This document shows, in pieces, positions 1-8,434 of a DNA stretch of 64,000 bases; the stretch's first letter is position 1; every line of letters starts with the position of its first letter. The stretch lies in assembly GCF_021021475.1 (NCBI RefSeq), contig NZ_JAINWL010000001.1:1426001-1490000 (forward strand), given 5' to 3'. The notes under the pieces were generated by a model. That model worked only from the letters and a program-made list of their open reading frames with translations, was not told where the DNA came from and made no database searches. The translations under genes were made by a program, and so were the position numbers. Source of the stretch: Citromicrobium bathyomarinum (GTDB lineage: Bacteria > Pseudomonadota > Alphaproteobacteria > Sphingomonadales > Sphingomonadaceae).

Positions 1-461
1 AGCTTCTCGGCGATCTCGTCGAGCAGTTCGAATGGCTCGCGCCCCTCGCGGTCGATCTTGTTGATGAAGGTGATGATCGGGACGCTGCGCAACCGGCAGA
101 CCTCGAACAGCTTCAATGTCTGCGCCTCGATACCGGCTGCCGCGTCGAGCACCATGATCGCCGAATCGACCGCGGTCAGCGTGCGGTAGGTATCCTCGGA
201 GAAATCCTCGTGCCCCGGCGTGTCGAGCAGGTTGAAGGTGATCCCGTTCCGCTCGAAAGTCATCACCGAGGACGTGACCGAGATGCCGCGCTGCTGCTCG
301 ATACTCATCCAGTCCGAACGCGCCCGCCGCGCGGCCCCGCGCGCCTTGACCTCGCCCGCCAAGTGAATCGCGCCGCCACGCAGCAGCAGCTTCTCGGTCA
401 GCGTGGTCTTACCCGCGTCGGGGTGCGAAATGATCGCGAAGGTACGGCGTTCGGAGGTCAT
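1..461 (-). CDS. prfC: Peptide chain release factor 3, N-terminal part (cut by window edge)
   Basis: RF3 is a translational GTPase that recycles RF1/RF2 after termination. Only about 153 N-terminal residues are present; the rest lies beyond the window start. The protein begins [20 protein letters not shown]. It carries the P-loop HPDAGKTT (G1), the switch region with [19 protein letters not shown] (G3) and [10 protein letters not shown] (G4), the pattern of RF3 rather than EF-G. The ATG at 461 is preceded by GAGGAA at good spacing. A palindromic element fills most of the gap to the upstream SDR gene. Confidence 0.95.
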   Translation of the reverse strand, partial: MTSERRTFAIISHPDAGKTTLTEKLLLRGGAIHLAGEVKARGAARRARSDWMSIEQQRGISVTSSVMTFERNGITFNLLDTPGHEDFSEDTYRTLTAVDSAIMVLDAAAGIEAQTLKLFEVCRLRSVPIITFINKIDREGREPFELLDEIAEK

Positions 462-472
462 GTGTCTTCCTC

Positions 473-554
473 GTCATTCCCGCGAAGGCGGGAATCCAGA
501 TACGTTGTCCAGGGGCGGGAAGGTCAGCTGGACCCCCGCCTGCGCGGGGGTGAC
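473..554. repeat. REP-like double-hairpin intergenic repeat
   Basis: Two 27-base arms (473-499 and 528-554) are imperfect reverse complements of each other, starting GTCATTCCCGC and ending GCGGGGGTGAC. Each arm also folds alone: ATTCCCGC/GCGGGAAT and CCCCCGC/GCGGGGG. The layout matches the bipartite REP-type repeats that are common between proteobacterial genes. It fills the gap between the SDR stop (557) and the prfC ribosome binding site. Family membership is inferred, because no second copy is present in this window. Confidence 0.75.
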
Positions 555-556
555 GG

Positions 557-1306
557 TTAGTTTTCGTCCCGCGCCACGCGGAAGCCCGCGAAGTCTTGCG
601 TCACCGGCATGATCTCCAGCCGGTTGACGTTGAGATGCACGGGCAGCTCGGCGACCCAGCGGATCGTCTCGGCAATATCCTCGCCCGTCATCGGGTGCGC
701 GCCCGAATAGAACTCGTCGGACTTGTCCTGGCTGCCCGTGCGCACGGTGGTGAATTCGGTCTCGACCATCCCCGGCTCGATGCTCGTCACACGCACGCCG
801 GTGCCGTGCAGATCGGCGCGGATCGCCAGCGTAAAGTGGTTCACGAAGGCCTTGGAGCCCGCGTAGACATTGCCGCCGGGATAGACGTAGCTCCCCGCGA
901 CCGAGCCGATATTGACCAGCGCGCCCTTGCGCTCGATCAGGCCGGGCAGCATTTTGCGCGTCAGCCGGACCATCGCGGTCACATTGGTGTCGATCATGGT
1001 CTGCCAGTCGTCGAGATCGGCGTCCTGCGCGGGGTTGAGCCCCTTGGCGAGGCCGGCATTGTTGACCAGCAGGTCGATCCCGCGCCACTCCTCCGGCAGC
1101 CCGTCGATCGCCGCATCGCGCGCGGCGTCATCGGTGATGTCGAAGGCGAGGCCGAGGAAGCGATCCGCGCCCAGCTCCTGCGACAGCGCATCGAGCCGCT
1201 CCTGGCGCCGCCCGGTGCCGATCACGCGCCAGCCGTTCTCGACCAGCAGCCGCGTGGTGGCACGGCCGATCCCTGCGGTCGCTCCGGTAATCAGGGCTGT
1301 TTTCAT
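557..1306 (-). CDS. YdfG-like SDR family NADP-dependent oxidoreductase
   Basis: This is a 249-residue classical short-chain dehydrogenase. It has the Rossmann motif TGATAGIG (residues 8-15), NNAG at 82-85 and a catalytic S135-Y148-K152 triad (GSVAG ... YAGSK). The sequence resembles the YdfG group, which reduces 3-hydroxy acids or malonic semialdehyde with NADP(H). The C-terminal stretch WVAELPVHLNVNRLEIMPV is typical of that group. Its ATG overlaps the pheT stop codon by four bases (ATGA), so translation is probably coupled to pheT although no functional link is known. The exact substrate cannot be read from sequence. Confidence 0.88.
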   Translation of the reverse strand: MKTALITGATAGIGRATTRLLVENGWRVIGTGRRQERLDALSQELGADRFLGLAFDITDDAARDAAIDGLPEEWRGIDLLVNNAGLAKGLNPAQDADLDDWQTMIDTNVTAMVRLTRKMLPGLIERKGALVNIGSVAGSYVYPGGNVYAGSKAFVNHFTLAIRADLHGTGVRVTSIEPGMVETEFTTVRTGSQDKSDEFYSGAHPMTGEDIAETIRWVAELPVHLNVNRLEIMPVTQDFAGFRVARDEN

Positions 1307-3690
1307 GCTCTCAACTCCGCTCCGGTTTTCGCCGCCGCTTTCACGACCGCGTCGGAAATCGCCTTCAGTTCCTCGTCGGTGAAGCTCTTCTCGCCCGGCT
1401 GGAGCGTGACTTCGAGCGCGAGCGAGGTCTTGCCTTGCGGAACGCCCTGCCCGTCGAACCGGTCGAAAATGCGCGCATCGACGATCCGCTGCTTGTCCGC
1501 GCCGCGCACCGCCTTGACCAGATCGCCGGCGGGCATGTTGCTGTGGACCAGGAACGCGAAGTCGCGCGTCACCGGCTGGAGCGCAGGCGGGCTGTAGGTC
1601 GAGCGGGCGAACTCGGCGTTCTTCTTCGCGGGGATCGCATCGAGGAAGATCTCCGCTGCCACGACAGGCCCGTCGATGTCGAACGCCTTGAGCGTCGCGG
1701 GATGCAGTGCGCCGAAGCGGGCGAGCACCTTCTTCGGGCCGAGCCTCAGCGTGGCCGACTGGCCTGGGTGGAACTGAGTGCCAGCTTCCCCCATCACCAT
1801 CAGGTTGTCGACCGGGGCGCCTGCGGCTTCGAGCAGCGCGAGCGCCTCCGCCTTGGCGTCGTAGGCGTGGAAGCCTTGCGCCTTGCCATTGGCCCAGCCG
1901 CGCGGCGTCTTCTCGCCCGCGAGGACGAGGCCGAGCGTCGCGCGCTCGTCGCTATGGCCGCTTCCCCCTCGGAAATAACGTCGCCCGATCTCGAACAGCC
2001 GCGCACCCGCCGCGCCGCGATCCGCAGCGCGCTTGGCGGCGGTCAGCAGGCCCGGCAGCAGCGAGGGGCGCATGGCTTTCAGGTCTTCGCTGATCGGGTT
2101 GTCGAGCACCCACAGATCGGCACCATCGGCGAAATGCTCCGCTTGCGCCACCGGAAGGAAGCTCCACGTCACCGCTTCGTGCAGGCCGCGCGCAGCCGCC
2201 GCGCGGCGCAGCTTGCGCTGGACCAGCTGCTCGGGCGTGGCGGTCGGCTTGGCGACGCCGGGCGCGCGGGTCAGCGGGACGCTGGCGACCTTATCGAGCC
2301 CTTCGATGCGGACGACTTCCTCGACCAGATCGGCAGGCCCTTCGATGTCGTGGCGGCGCGGCGGGCAGGTGACCTGCCAGTCGTCCGCCACCTTGAAATC
2401 GAGCGCGGTCAGGATCGCGCGCTGGCGGTCCTCCGCCACCTCGACCCCGCCCAGCTTCGCGGTGCGGGCCGGGTCGAATTGCACGACCTTGGGCTCGACC
2501 GGCGGCTGGCCTGCGCGCACCACTTCGGTGGGAGTGCCACCGCAGGTCTTCACGATCAGCGAGGTCAGGATCGCGAGCCCCTCGTCGAGGAATTCGGGGT
2601 CCACGCCACGCTCGAACCGGGTGCGTGCGTCCGAAGTCAGGCCCAGCTTGCGGCCGGTCACGCCGATCCGCGCCGGGTCGAAATACGCGATTTCGAGCAG
2701 CACGTCGGTCGTGGCTTCGGTGGCGCCCGAATGCTCGCCGCCCATGATCCCGGCGACATCGTGCACGCCCGCATCGTCGGCGATCACGGTCATCGTGTCG
2801 TCGAGCGTGTAGGTCTTCTCGTTCAGCGCCTCGATCTGCTCGCCGTCCTTGGCGCGGCGGGCGACCACCGGGCCGGTGAGCTTGGCGAGATCATAGACAT
2901 GCGCAGGCCGCCCGAAGGCGAGCATCAGGTAATTGGTGCAATCGACCAGCGCCGAAATCGGCCGCTGGCCTGCGGCCTTCAGCCGCCGCTGCATCCACTC
3001 AGGGCTAGCGCCGTTGCTCACGCCGCGAATCACGCGGCCGTAAAAGGCCGGGCAGCCCTCGGCATCGTCGGTGCGGATTTCGACCGGGCAGGCGCCTTCG
3101 CCCGAGACATCGCCCGCTTCGACCGGTTTGAACGTGCCAAGCCCCGCTGCCGCCAGATCGCGCGCGATGCCCATCACGCCCATGCAATCGGGGCGGTCGG
3201 GGGTGATCGCCACGTCGATGATCGGCGAGGCGGCGTGATATTCGGCAAAGCTCGCGCCGACCGGCGCATCGGCCGGCAGCTCGATGATCCCGTCGTGCTC
3301 CTCGCCCAGCTCCAGCTCGCGCACCGAGCACATCATGCCGTTCGATTCGACGCCGCGGATCTTGGACTTTTTCAGCTCCATGCCGTTGGCAGGCACGACC
3401 GCGCCGGCCACGCCGAGCACGCCCTTCATCCCGGCACGCGCGTTGGGCGCACCGCACACGACCTGCAAAGGCTCGCCCTCACCGGTGGAGACGGAGAGCA
3501 CCTGCAGCTTGTCCGCATCGGGGTGCGGGCCTGCGGTGAGCACCTCGGCGACGGTGAATCCGGCGAGCTTTTCCGCCGGATCCTCGATCCCCTCCACCTC
3601 GTGGCCGATCGCGTTCAGTGTGTCGGCGATCTCCTGCACCGAGGCGTCGGTTTCGAGGAAGTACTTCAGCCATTCGATCGAGAACTTCAT
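1303..3690 (-). CDS. pheT: Phenylalanyl-tRNA synthetase beta subunit
   Basis: This is the beta chain of the alpha2-beta2 PheRS that charges tRNA-Phe, 795 residues, normal for the bacterial family. Domains in order are an N-terminal part starting MKFSIEWLKYF, an EMAPII-like tRNA-binding domain (about 40-150), the B3/4 editing domain (about 215-400), the B5 domain with EGPADLVEEVVRIEG, a synthetase-like core, and a C-terminal FDX-ACB anticodon-binding domain with ARIFDRF. The frame stays open upstream, but MKFSIEW is the conserved start and its ATG overlaps the pheS stop (ATGA). Genes run pheS-pheT-SDR. Confidence 0.97.
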   Translation of the reverse strand: MKFSIEWLKYFLETDASVQEIADTLNAIGHEVEGIEDPAEKLAGFTVAEVLTAGPHPDADKLQVLSVSTGEGEPLQVVCGAPNARAGMKGVLGVAGAVVPANGMELKKSKIRGVESNGMMCSVRELELGEEHDGIIELPADAPVGASFAEYHAASPIIDVAITPDRPDCMGVMGIARDLAAAGLGTFKPVEAGDVSGEGACPVEIRTDDAEGCPAFYGRVIRGVSNGASPEWMQRRLKAAGQRPISALVDCTNYLMLAFGRPAHVYDLAKLTGPVVARRAKDGEQIEALNEKTYTLDDTMTVIADDAGVHDVAGIMGGEHSGATEATTDVLLEIAYFDPARIGVTGRKLGLTSDARTRFERGVDPEFLDEGLAILTSLIVKTCGGTPTEVVRAGQPPVEPKVVQFDPARTAKLGGVEVAEDRQRAILTALDFKVADDWQVTCPPRRHDIEGPADLVEEVVRIEGLDKVASVPLTRAPGVAKPTATPEQLVQRKLRRAAAARGLHEAVTWSFLPVAQAEHFADGADLWVLDNPISEDLKAMRPSLLPGLLTAAKRAADRGAAGARLFEIGRRYFRGGSGHSDERATLGLVLAGEKTPRGWANGKAQGFHAYDAKAEALALLEAAGAPVDNLMVMGEAGTQFHPGQSATLRLGPKKVLARFGALHPATLKAFDIDGPVVAAEIFLDAIPAKKNAEFARSTYSPPALQPVTRDFAFLVHSNMPAGDLVKAVRGADKQRIVDARIFDRFDGQGVPQGKTSLALEVTLQPGEKSFTDEELKAISDAVVKAAAKTGAELRA

Positions 3691-4802
3691 GCGCGCGCTC
3701 CCACACCGCCCGAAAGCGTCGGTTGGTCGAAGGGCGAGAAGCCGTAGTGCGACAGCCAGCGGGCGTCGCCGTCGAAGAAGGCACGCAAGTCGTTCATTCC
3801 GTATTTGAGCATGGCGAGGCGATCGATCCCGAGGCCGAAGGCGAAGCCCTGCCACTCGTTCGGATCATAGCCCGCGAATTCGAGGACGCGCGGATTGACC
3901 ATCCCGCTGCCGCCCAGCTCCATCCAGTCGTGCCCCTCGGCATCGCCGTGGCCGCCGACCACGCGGCGTCCGCCTTCGTTGGAATAGCCGACGTCGAACT
4001 CAACCGAAGGCTCGGTGAAGGGGAAGTAGGACGGGCGCAAGCGCAACACGATGTCCTCACGCTCGAACAGCGCCTTGAAGAAGGTCTCCAGCGTCCACTT
4101 GAGATGGCCGAGGTGAATGTCGCGGTCGATCGCGAGGCCTTCGACCTGGTGGAACATCGGCGTGTGGGTCGCGTCGCTATCGCTGCGATAGACGCGGCCC
4201 GGCGCGATGATCCGCACCGGCTCGCCGCCGTTCTGGGAAGCCGCCTTCATCGTGCGGATTTGCACCGGCGAGGTGTGCGTGCGCAGCAGCATCCGGTTGC
4301 CGTCGCCATCGCGGTCGGGGAAATAGAACGTGTCCATCTCCGCGCGCGCGGGGTGCGTTTCGGCCATGTTGAGCGCGGTGAAATTGTGCCAGTCGTCCTC
4401 GATCTCGGGGCCGGTGGCGACCGCGAAGCCGAGGTCCGCGAAAAGCTCTGCGATCTCGTCCATCACCTGGCTGACCGGGTGCACGCTGCCCTGCGGCATC
4501 TGCGGCGCGGGCAGCGTGAGGTCGATCACTTCGGTGGCGAGACGCGCTTCGAGCGCGGCGGCTTCGAGCACGGCCTTGCGATCCTCGATCGCATCGGCGA
4601 CGCGCGCGCGCATCCCCTGCAGACGCGGCCCTTCGGTCTGGCGCTCTTCCGGGCTCATCTTGCCCAGCGTCTTCATCAGCGCGTTGAGCCAGCCCTGCTT
4701 GCCCAGCGCCTCCACCCGGATCGCCTCGACCGTCTCGAGATCGTCGGCGGCATGCAGCCGCTCCAGCGTCTGGGTGACTTGTGCTTCGTGTTCGGTGCTC
4801 AT
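3687..4802 (-). CDS. pheS: Phenylalanyl-tRNA synthetase alpha subunit
   Basis: This catalytic alpha chain of PheRS has 371 residues. It has an N-terminal coiled-coil arm, class II motif 2 (GRVYRSDSDATHTPMFHQ) and motif 3 (FAFGLGIDRLAMLKYGM). The start MSTEHEAQVTQ was chosen at 4802. The same frame continues upstream to a TTG at 4877 and passes through a terminator-like hairpin and three Phe codons, which is treated as leader rather than protein. It follows rplT, the conserved order in many Proteobacteria, and is translationally coupled to pheT. Confidence 0.96.
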   Translation of the reverse strand: MSTEHEAQVTQTLERLHAADDLETVEAIRVEALGKQGWLNALMKTLGKMSPEERQTEGPRLQGMRARVADAIEDRKAVLEAAALEARLATEVIDLTLPAPQMPQGSVHPVSQVMDEIAELFADLGFAVATGPEIEDDWHNFTALNMAETHPARAEMDTFYFPDRDGDGNRMLLRTHTSPVQIRTMKAASQNGGEPVRIIAPGRVYRSDSDATHTPMFHQVEGLAIDRDIHLGHLKWTLETFFKALFEREDIVLRLRPSYFPFTEPSVEFDVGYSNEGGRRVVGGHGDAEGHDWMELGGSGMVNPRVLEFAGYDPNEWQGFAFGLGIDRLAMLKYGMNDLRAFFDGDARWLSHYGFSPFDQPTLSGGVGARA

Positions 4803-4832
4803 GATGGGGCGCTCGCTAGACGAATGGGGGAC

Positions 4833-4866
4833 AAAGAAAAAGCGCCTACCCGGGTGGGTGGCGCTT
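4833..4866 (-). terminator. Rho-independent terminator or attenuator between rplT and pheS
   Basis: Read on the minus strand, AAGCGCC pairs with GGCGCTT around an inner ACCC/GGGT pairing, followed directly by TTTCTTT. The hairpin starts about 25 bases after the rplT stop and its T tract ends about 30 bases before the pheS start. It probably ends most rplT transcripts. It could also set the pheST level by readthrough, because little room remains for a separate promoter. Confidence 0.75.
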
Positions 4867-4891
4867 CCTCTTTTCAAACAGCTTCGATCAA

Positions 4892-5251
4892 TCAGGCAGG
4901 AAGCGCGTCCTTGGCCTGCTTGATGATCGCCTTGAAGGCCGCTTCCTCGTTCATGGCGAGGTCGGCCATCACCTTACGGTCGAGCTCGATGCCGGCCAGC
5001 TTGGTGCCGTGCATGAACTGCGAATAGGTCAGGCCTTCGGCGCGCACGGCCGCGTTGATGCGCTGGATCCACAGCGCGCGGAAGTTGCGCTTCTTAACCT
5101 TGCGGTCGCGATAGGCGTACTGGCCGGCCTTTTCGACCGCCTGACGGGCGACGCGAATCGTATTCTTGCGACGGCCGCGATAGCCCTTGGCCTGGTCTAG
5201 GAGCCGCTTGTGCTTCTGGCGCGTGGTAACGCCGCGTTTGATGCGAGGCAT
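4892..5251 (-). CDS. rplT: 50S ribosomal protein L20
   Basis: This 119-residue basic protein binds 23S rRNA early in large-subunit assembly. The start [18 protein letters not shown] and the segment [15 protein letters not shown] are diagnostic of L20. It is followed by a hairpin terminator and then pheST. In many bacteria L20 also represses its own operon at the mRNA level; nothing here shows that directly. Confidence 0.98.
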   Translation of the reverse strand: MPRIKRGVTTRQKHKRLLDQAKGYRGRRKNTIRVARQAVEKAGQYAYRDRKVKKRNFRALWIQRINAAVRAEGLTYSQFMHGTKLAGIELDRKVMADLAMNEEAAFKAIIKQAKDALPA

Positions 5252-5304
5252 GGTATTATCCTTTCAGAATTTGTTGTGATGCGAGGGGATTGCCCCTCAA
5301 GCAC

Positions 5305-5508
5305 TCACTTCAGGCCGTAAGGGGCCCACTTTTTCACGTGATCGACATCTGCGCTGGAGAGCACGTCGGTCCCGCGGTTCTGGCGGATATACTTCGCATT
5401 GTGGCTCATCAGGCGGTGGCGCTTGCCGGCGACACCGTGCTTGACCTTGCCGGTCGCGGTGAACTTGAAGCGCTTCTTCACACCGCTCTTGGTCTTCATC
5501 TTGGGCAT
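5305..5508 (-). CDS. rpmI: 50S ribosomal protein L35
   Basis: This is a small basic ribosomal protein of 67 residues, starting [16 protein letters not shown] with the typical KRHRL motif. Two in-frame ATGs lie six bases apart (5514 and 5508). The AAGGAG ribosome binding site ends directly before the first and six bases before the second, so the second, which gives the usual MPKMKTKSG start, is preferred. infC, often located upstream, is absent: the next gene upstream is an unrelated SDR on the same strand. Confidence 0.97.
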   Translation of the reverse strand: MPKMKTKSGVKKRFKFTATGKVKHGVAGKRHRLMSHNAKYIRQNRGTDVLSSADVDHVKKWAPYGLK

Positions 5509-5627
5509 TTTCATCTCCTTGACAGAGACACGTCCGAACCAGCCCTGGCAGCCCTTACAGCCAGACCGGCGGTGAATTACGTGTCGGTGAAGGCGGGCGA
5601 TCTAGCGATTCTAAGCGAAAACGCAAG

Positions 5628-6362
5628 TCAGAAGTGGGCGAGGTAGCCGCCGTCGACTGCGAGCACCTGCCCGGTGATGTAGCCCGCATCGGGAGAGGCG
5701 AGGAATGCGACCGCGCCCGCGATCTCATCCGGCTGGCCCCAGCGGCCCAGAGATGTCCGGCGCTTCAGATGCGCCGCAATCTCCTCGTCGGCGACCATTT
5801 CGGCGTTGGTCTCGGTCGCGAAATAGCCCGGGGCTACCGCGTTGACCGTAATCCCGTGCGGGCCGAGTTCCGCCGCAAGCGCCCGGGTCAGCGCGTCGAG
5901 CCCGCCCTTGCTCGCGGTGTAGGCCACGTCGCCGCGCGCGATCTGGCCCGCGATCGAGCTGACATTGACGATCCGGCCCCAGCCGCGCTCGATCATGCCC
6001 GGCGCGATCCTGCGGGCGAGGTCGTAAGGAGCGGCGAGGTTGGTCTCCAGCATGGCCGAAAAGGCCTCGCGCGGCAGATCGGCCAACGCGCGGCGGTCGC
6101 GCATCCCGGCATTGTTGACGAGGATGTCGATCGCGCCTGCTTCGCTGAGCGCAGCCTCGCAGGCGCGCGAATCGTCGAGGTCGAACACCAGCGGCTGCGT
6201 CCCGCCGCCGACATCGGCAAGCGCGGCCTCGTCGCGGCCCGAGACCAGCACGCGTGCGCCGTTTTCCGCCAGCCGCAGGGCGATCGCCTTGCCCAGCCCG
6301 CGCGCCGCACCGGTGACCAGCGCCGTGCGCCCGCTCAGATCGAGATGTCCCCCCGTCGTCAT
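5628..6362 (-). CDS. SDR family oxidoreductase (FabG/glucose-dehydrogenase-like)
   Basis: This is a 244-residue classical SDR. It has TGAARGLG (cofactor site, about residues 18-25), NNAG near 83, a catalytic S135-Y148-K152, and a C-terminal GQVLAVDGGYLAHF typical of FabG-like dehydrogenases. It starts two bases after the stop of the preceding SDR (6365-7123), so the two form an operon. Paired SDRs of this type often act on successive steps of a sugar, polyol or hydroxyacid pathway, but no transporter or kinase neighbour gives a substrate here. Confidence 0.85.
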   Translation of the reverse strand: MTTGGHLDLSGRTALVTGAARGLGKAIALRLAENGARVLVSGRDEAALADVGGGTQPLVFDLDDSRACEAALSEAGAIDILVNNAGMRDRRALADLPREAFSAMLETNLAAPYDLARRIAPGMIERGWGRIVNVSSIAGQIARGDVAYTASKGGLDALTRALAAELGPHGITVNAVAPGYFATETNAEMVADEEIAAHLKRRTSLGRWGQPDEIAGAVAFLASPDAGYITGQVLAVDGGYLAHF

Positions 6363-6364
6363 GG

Positions 6365-7123
6365 TCAGTGCTCGTAGATCATCTTCACAGTCATGCCACC
6401 ATCGACGTTGATCGCCTGTCCGGTGACGAAGCCTGCGCCGATCAGCCAGTCGACTGTCTGCGCGATGTCCTCCGGGTTGCCGACGCGGCCTACGGGGTGC
6501 TGCGCCTTGTCCTGTTCGCGATGTTCGACCTGTTCGCGATTGGCCTGCTTCTGCCAGTTGCGCGTCTCGATCCAGCCGGGGCGGATCGCGTTGACGCGGA
6601 TCTTCGGGCCGAGCGAGACCGCCATCGCGTGCGTCAGCGCGTCGAGCCCGCCCTTGGCGGCGGCATAGCCGTAGGAATTGGGCTCGCTCATCACCGCGCG
6701 GGTGGAGGAGATGTTGACGATCGTCCCGCCATCGCCGCGCCGCAGGAAGGGCAGGAGCGAGCGGCTGCACAGGAAGGCGGCGGTCAGGCTGGCGTCGATC
6801 CAGCTCTGGAAGTCGGCCAGCGACAGGTCTTCGAGCGGACCGGCATAGGGGTTGGCGATACCCGCGTTGTTGACGAGACAGGTCAGCGGCGCGCCGTCGA
6901 GCCATTCGGCCAGCCGGTCCGCCGTGTCGATCACATGCGCTTCCTTGCCCGCATCGCCTTCGACCAGCAGCAGATCGCCATCGAGCCCCTCGCGCAGCTC
7001 AGCCAGCGCTTCCTCGTCCGGGTCCAGCCCGGCGACGCGCCAGCCCTTGTTGGCGTAGTGGATGGCCAGCGCACGGCCGATGCCGTTGCCGATACCGGTG
7101 ATGAAGATCGTTTTCTTGGTCAT
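6365..7123 (-). CDS. SDR family oxidoreductase
   Basis: This is a 252-residue short-chain dehydrogenase starting MTKKTIFITGIGNGIGR. It has the cofactor motif TGIGNGIG, NNAG at about 85-88, S140, Y153 and K157 (YAAAK) and a C-terminal GQAINVDGGMTV. D34 after the second beta strand (GLDPDEE) suggests a preference for NAD(H); this is an inference from family rules. It is the first gene of a two-SDR unit, since the next start lies two bases beyond its stop. Confidence 0.85.
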   Translation of the reverse strand: MTKKTIFITGIGNGIGRALAIHYANKGWRVAGLDPDEEALAELREGLDGDLLLVEGDAGKEAHVIDTADRLAEWLDGAPLTCLVNNAGIANPYAGPLEDLSLADFQSWIDASLTAAFLCSRSLLPFLRRGDGGTIVNISSTRAVMSEPNSYGYAAAKGGLDALTHAMAVSLGPKIRVNAIRPGWIETRNWQKQANREQVEHREQDKAQHPVGRVGNPEDIAQTVDWLIGAGFVTGQAINVDGGMTVKMIYEH

Positions 7124-7171
7124 GGCCCGGCAACGCGCAAGGTGGCCACAAAGTGCCGTGGAATCGGAGAC

Positions 7172-7603
7172 TTAGTCGCGACCCAGAATCGCGCGGCGGT
7201 TGGTCTCGCGCAGCCATGCTCCGAAATGGCCGCCGGGGATCGGCTCGGCATCCCCGGGCAGGTCGCGCACGTAGCAATAGGCAAAGCCGCTGGTCGCGGT
7301 CCCGTCGTCAAGCGCTACCGTAAGCTCGCGCCGGGCATATTCGGCACCGGGCCCGTCATGCGCATCCTCGAAATCGTCCATCGCGGGCCAGTCGACGCCG
7401 CTGGCATCGTGGAGCATCCCGTGGACCGTGCCGCCATCGGCATCGGGCAGGAGGATCGGATACCACCCGCCATCAGGCCCGCGCAGCCCGTAGAGCGTGC
7501 CGCGCACCGTCGCGGCCCGCCCTTCGTCGAGCGGGGCGATCAGCTGCGCCGCGCGGCCCTTCGCCAGTTCGCGGTTCAGAACGCCGTACGCGAACAGCCG
7601 CAT
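7172..7603 (-). CDS. Gamma-glutamylcyclotransferase (AIG2-like) family protein
   Basis: The protein has 143 residues and starts MRLFAYGVLNRELAKG, the conserved beta strand with the F-x-Y-G-x-L signature of the GGCT/AIG2 fold. It has an acidic stretch DDFEDAHDGPGAEYARRELTV, where members of the family place the catalytic Glu and a conserved Tyr-x-Arg. Such enzymes release 5-oxoproline from gamma-glutamyl compounds; whether this one is active is not known. Its ATG shares one base with the hisN stop codon (TGATG), so the two are probably co-translated. Confidence 0.75.
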   Translation of the reverse strand: MRLFAYGVLNRELAKGRAAQLIAPLDEGRAATVRGTLYGLRGPDGGWYPILLPDADGGTVHGMLHDASGVDWPAMDDFEDAHDGPGAEYARRELTVALDDGTATSGFAYCYVRDLPGDAEPIPGGHFGAWLRETNRRAILGRD

Positions 7604-8406
7604 CAGTGCTCTTCGTGCGCGTGCCCGGCCAGCGCCTCCAGCACATCCTCCAGCCGCGCGGGGTCGCCCAGCGCGATCACCGATCCGTCGCTTTGCGCGT
7701 CCAGCGGATTGCCCTGCCAGTCGCTCATCGTGCCGCCCGCACCCTCGACCACCGGGACCAGCGCGGCATAGTCGAACAGCTTGAGACCCGATTCGCACAC
7801 GATGTCGATCTGCCCGCCCGCGAGCAGACCGTAATTATAGCAATCGCCGCCATAGACGATCATGCCCTGCCGCTTGTTGCCGCCGACCGCATGGGCCAGC
7901 CGCATGTAGCCATCGGCACCCTCGGCATCGAAATAGTGCGGGCTGCTGGTGGCGAGGATCGCCGCATCGAGGCTCTTGCACGAACGCGTGCGGATTTCCT
8001 TGCCGTTGAGCGTGGTCGGCATGCCGATTCGCCCGACCCAACGCTCCCCCGTAATCGGCTGGTCGATCAGTCCCAGCACCGGCCAGCCATCCTGCATCAG
8101 CGCGATCAACGTGCCGAAGATCGGCCGCCCGGCGATGAAGCTGATCGTGCCGTCGATCGGGTCGAGCACCCATTGCCGGCCCGACCGGCCCTCATGCTCG
8201 GGATATTCCTCGCCCACGATCCCGTCCTGCGCGTATTCGGACATCAGGATCGCGCGCATCGCATCCTCCGCCTCGCGGTCGGCGATCGTCACGGGCGAGG
8301 CGTCGCCTTTGAACTCGGGCGAGACTTCGCGGAAATGCGGGCGAATCGCCTCGCGCGCAGCATCGGCCAGCCGGTGGGCGACCGCCAGTTCGTCGTCGAG
8401 TTTCAT
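7603..8406 (-). CDS. hisN: Histidinol-phosphatase, inositol monophosphatase family
   Basis: This is a 267-residue Mg2+-dependent phosphatase. Metal-binding motifs are GEE (65-67) and DPIDGT (82-87), with a later LKLFDYAALVPVVEGAGG that stands where family members carry WD-x-A-A. Sequence features such as WVLDPIDGTISFIAGRP match the HisN-type histidinol-phosphate phosphatases, which make histidinol, rather than inositol or bisphosphate nucleotidases. The frame is open upstream, but AGGAG sits just before the ATG at 8406. A second IMPase-family member, cysQ, occurs at 27637. Confidence 0.82.
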   Translation of the reverse strand: MKLDDELAVAHRLADAAREAIRPHFREVSPEFKGDASPVTIADREAEDAMRAILMSEYAQDGIVGEEYPEHEGRSGRQWVLDPIDGTISFIAGRPIFGTLIALMQDGWPVLGLIDQPITGERWVGRIGMPTTLNGKEIRTRSCKSLDAAILATSSPHYFDAEGADGYMRLAHAVGGNKRQGMIVYGGDCYNYGLLAGGQIDIVCESGLKLFDYAALVPVVEGAGGTMSDWQGNPLDAQSDGSVIALGDPARLEDVLEALAGHAHEEH

Positions 8407-8434
8407 CGCGCGGCTCTCCTTTATGGTGCCCGCC

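Noticed and set aside
1435-3747. Plus-strand open frame of 770 residues over pheT
   Set aside because: It is antisense to the clearly conserved pheT and has low-complexity Arg/His-rich composition typical of shadow frames in GC-rich DNA.
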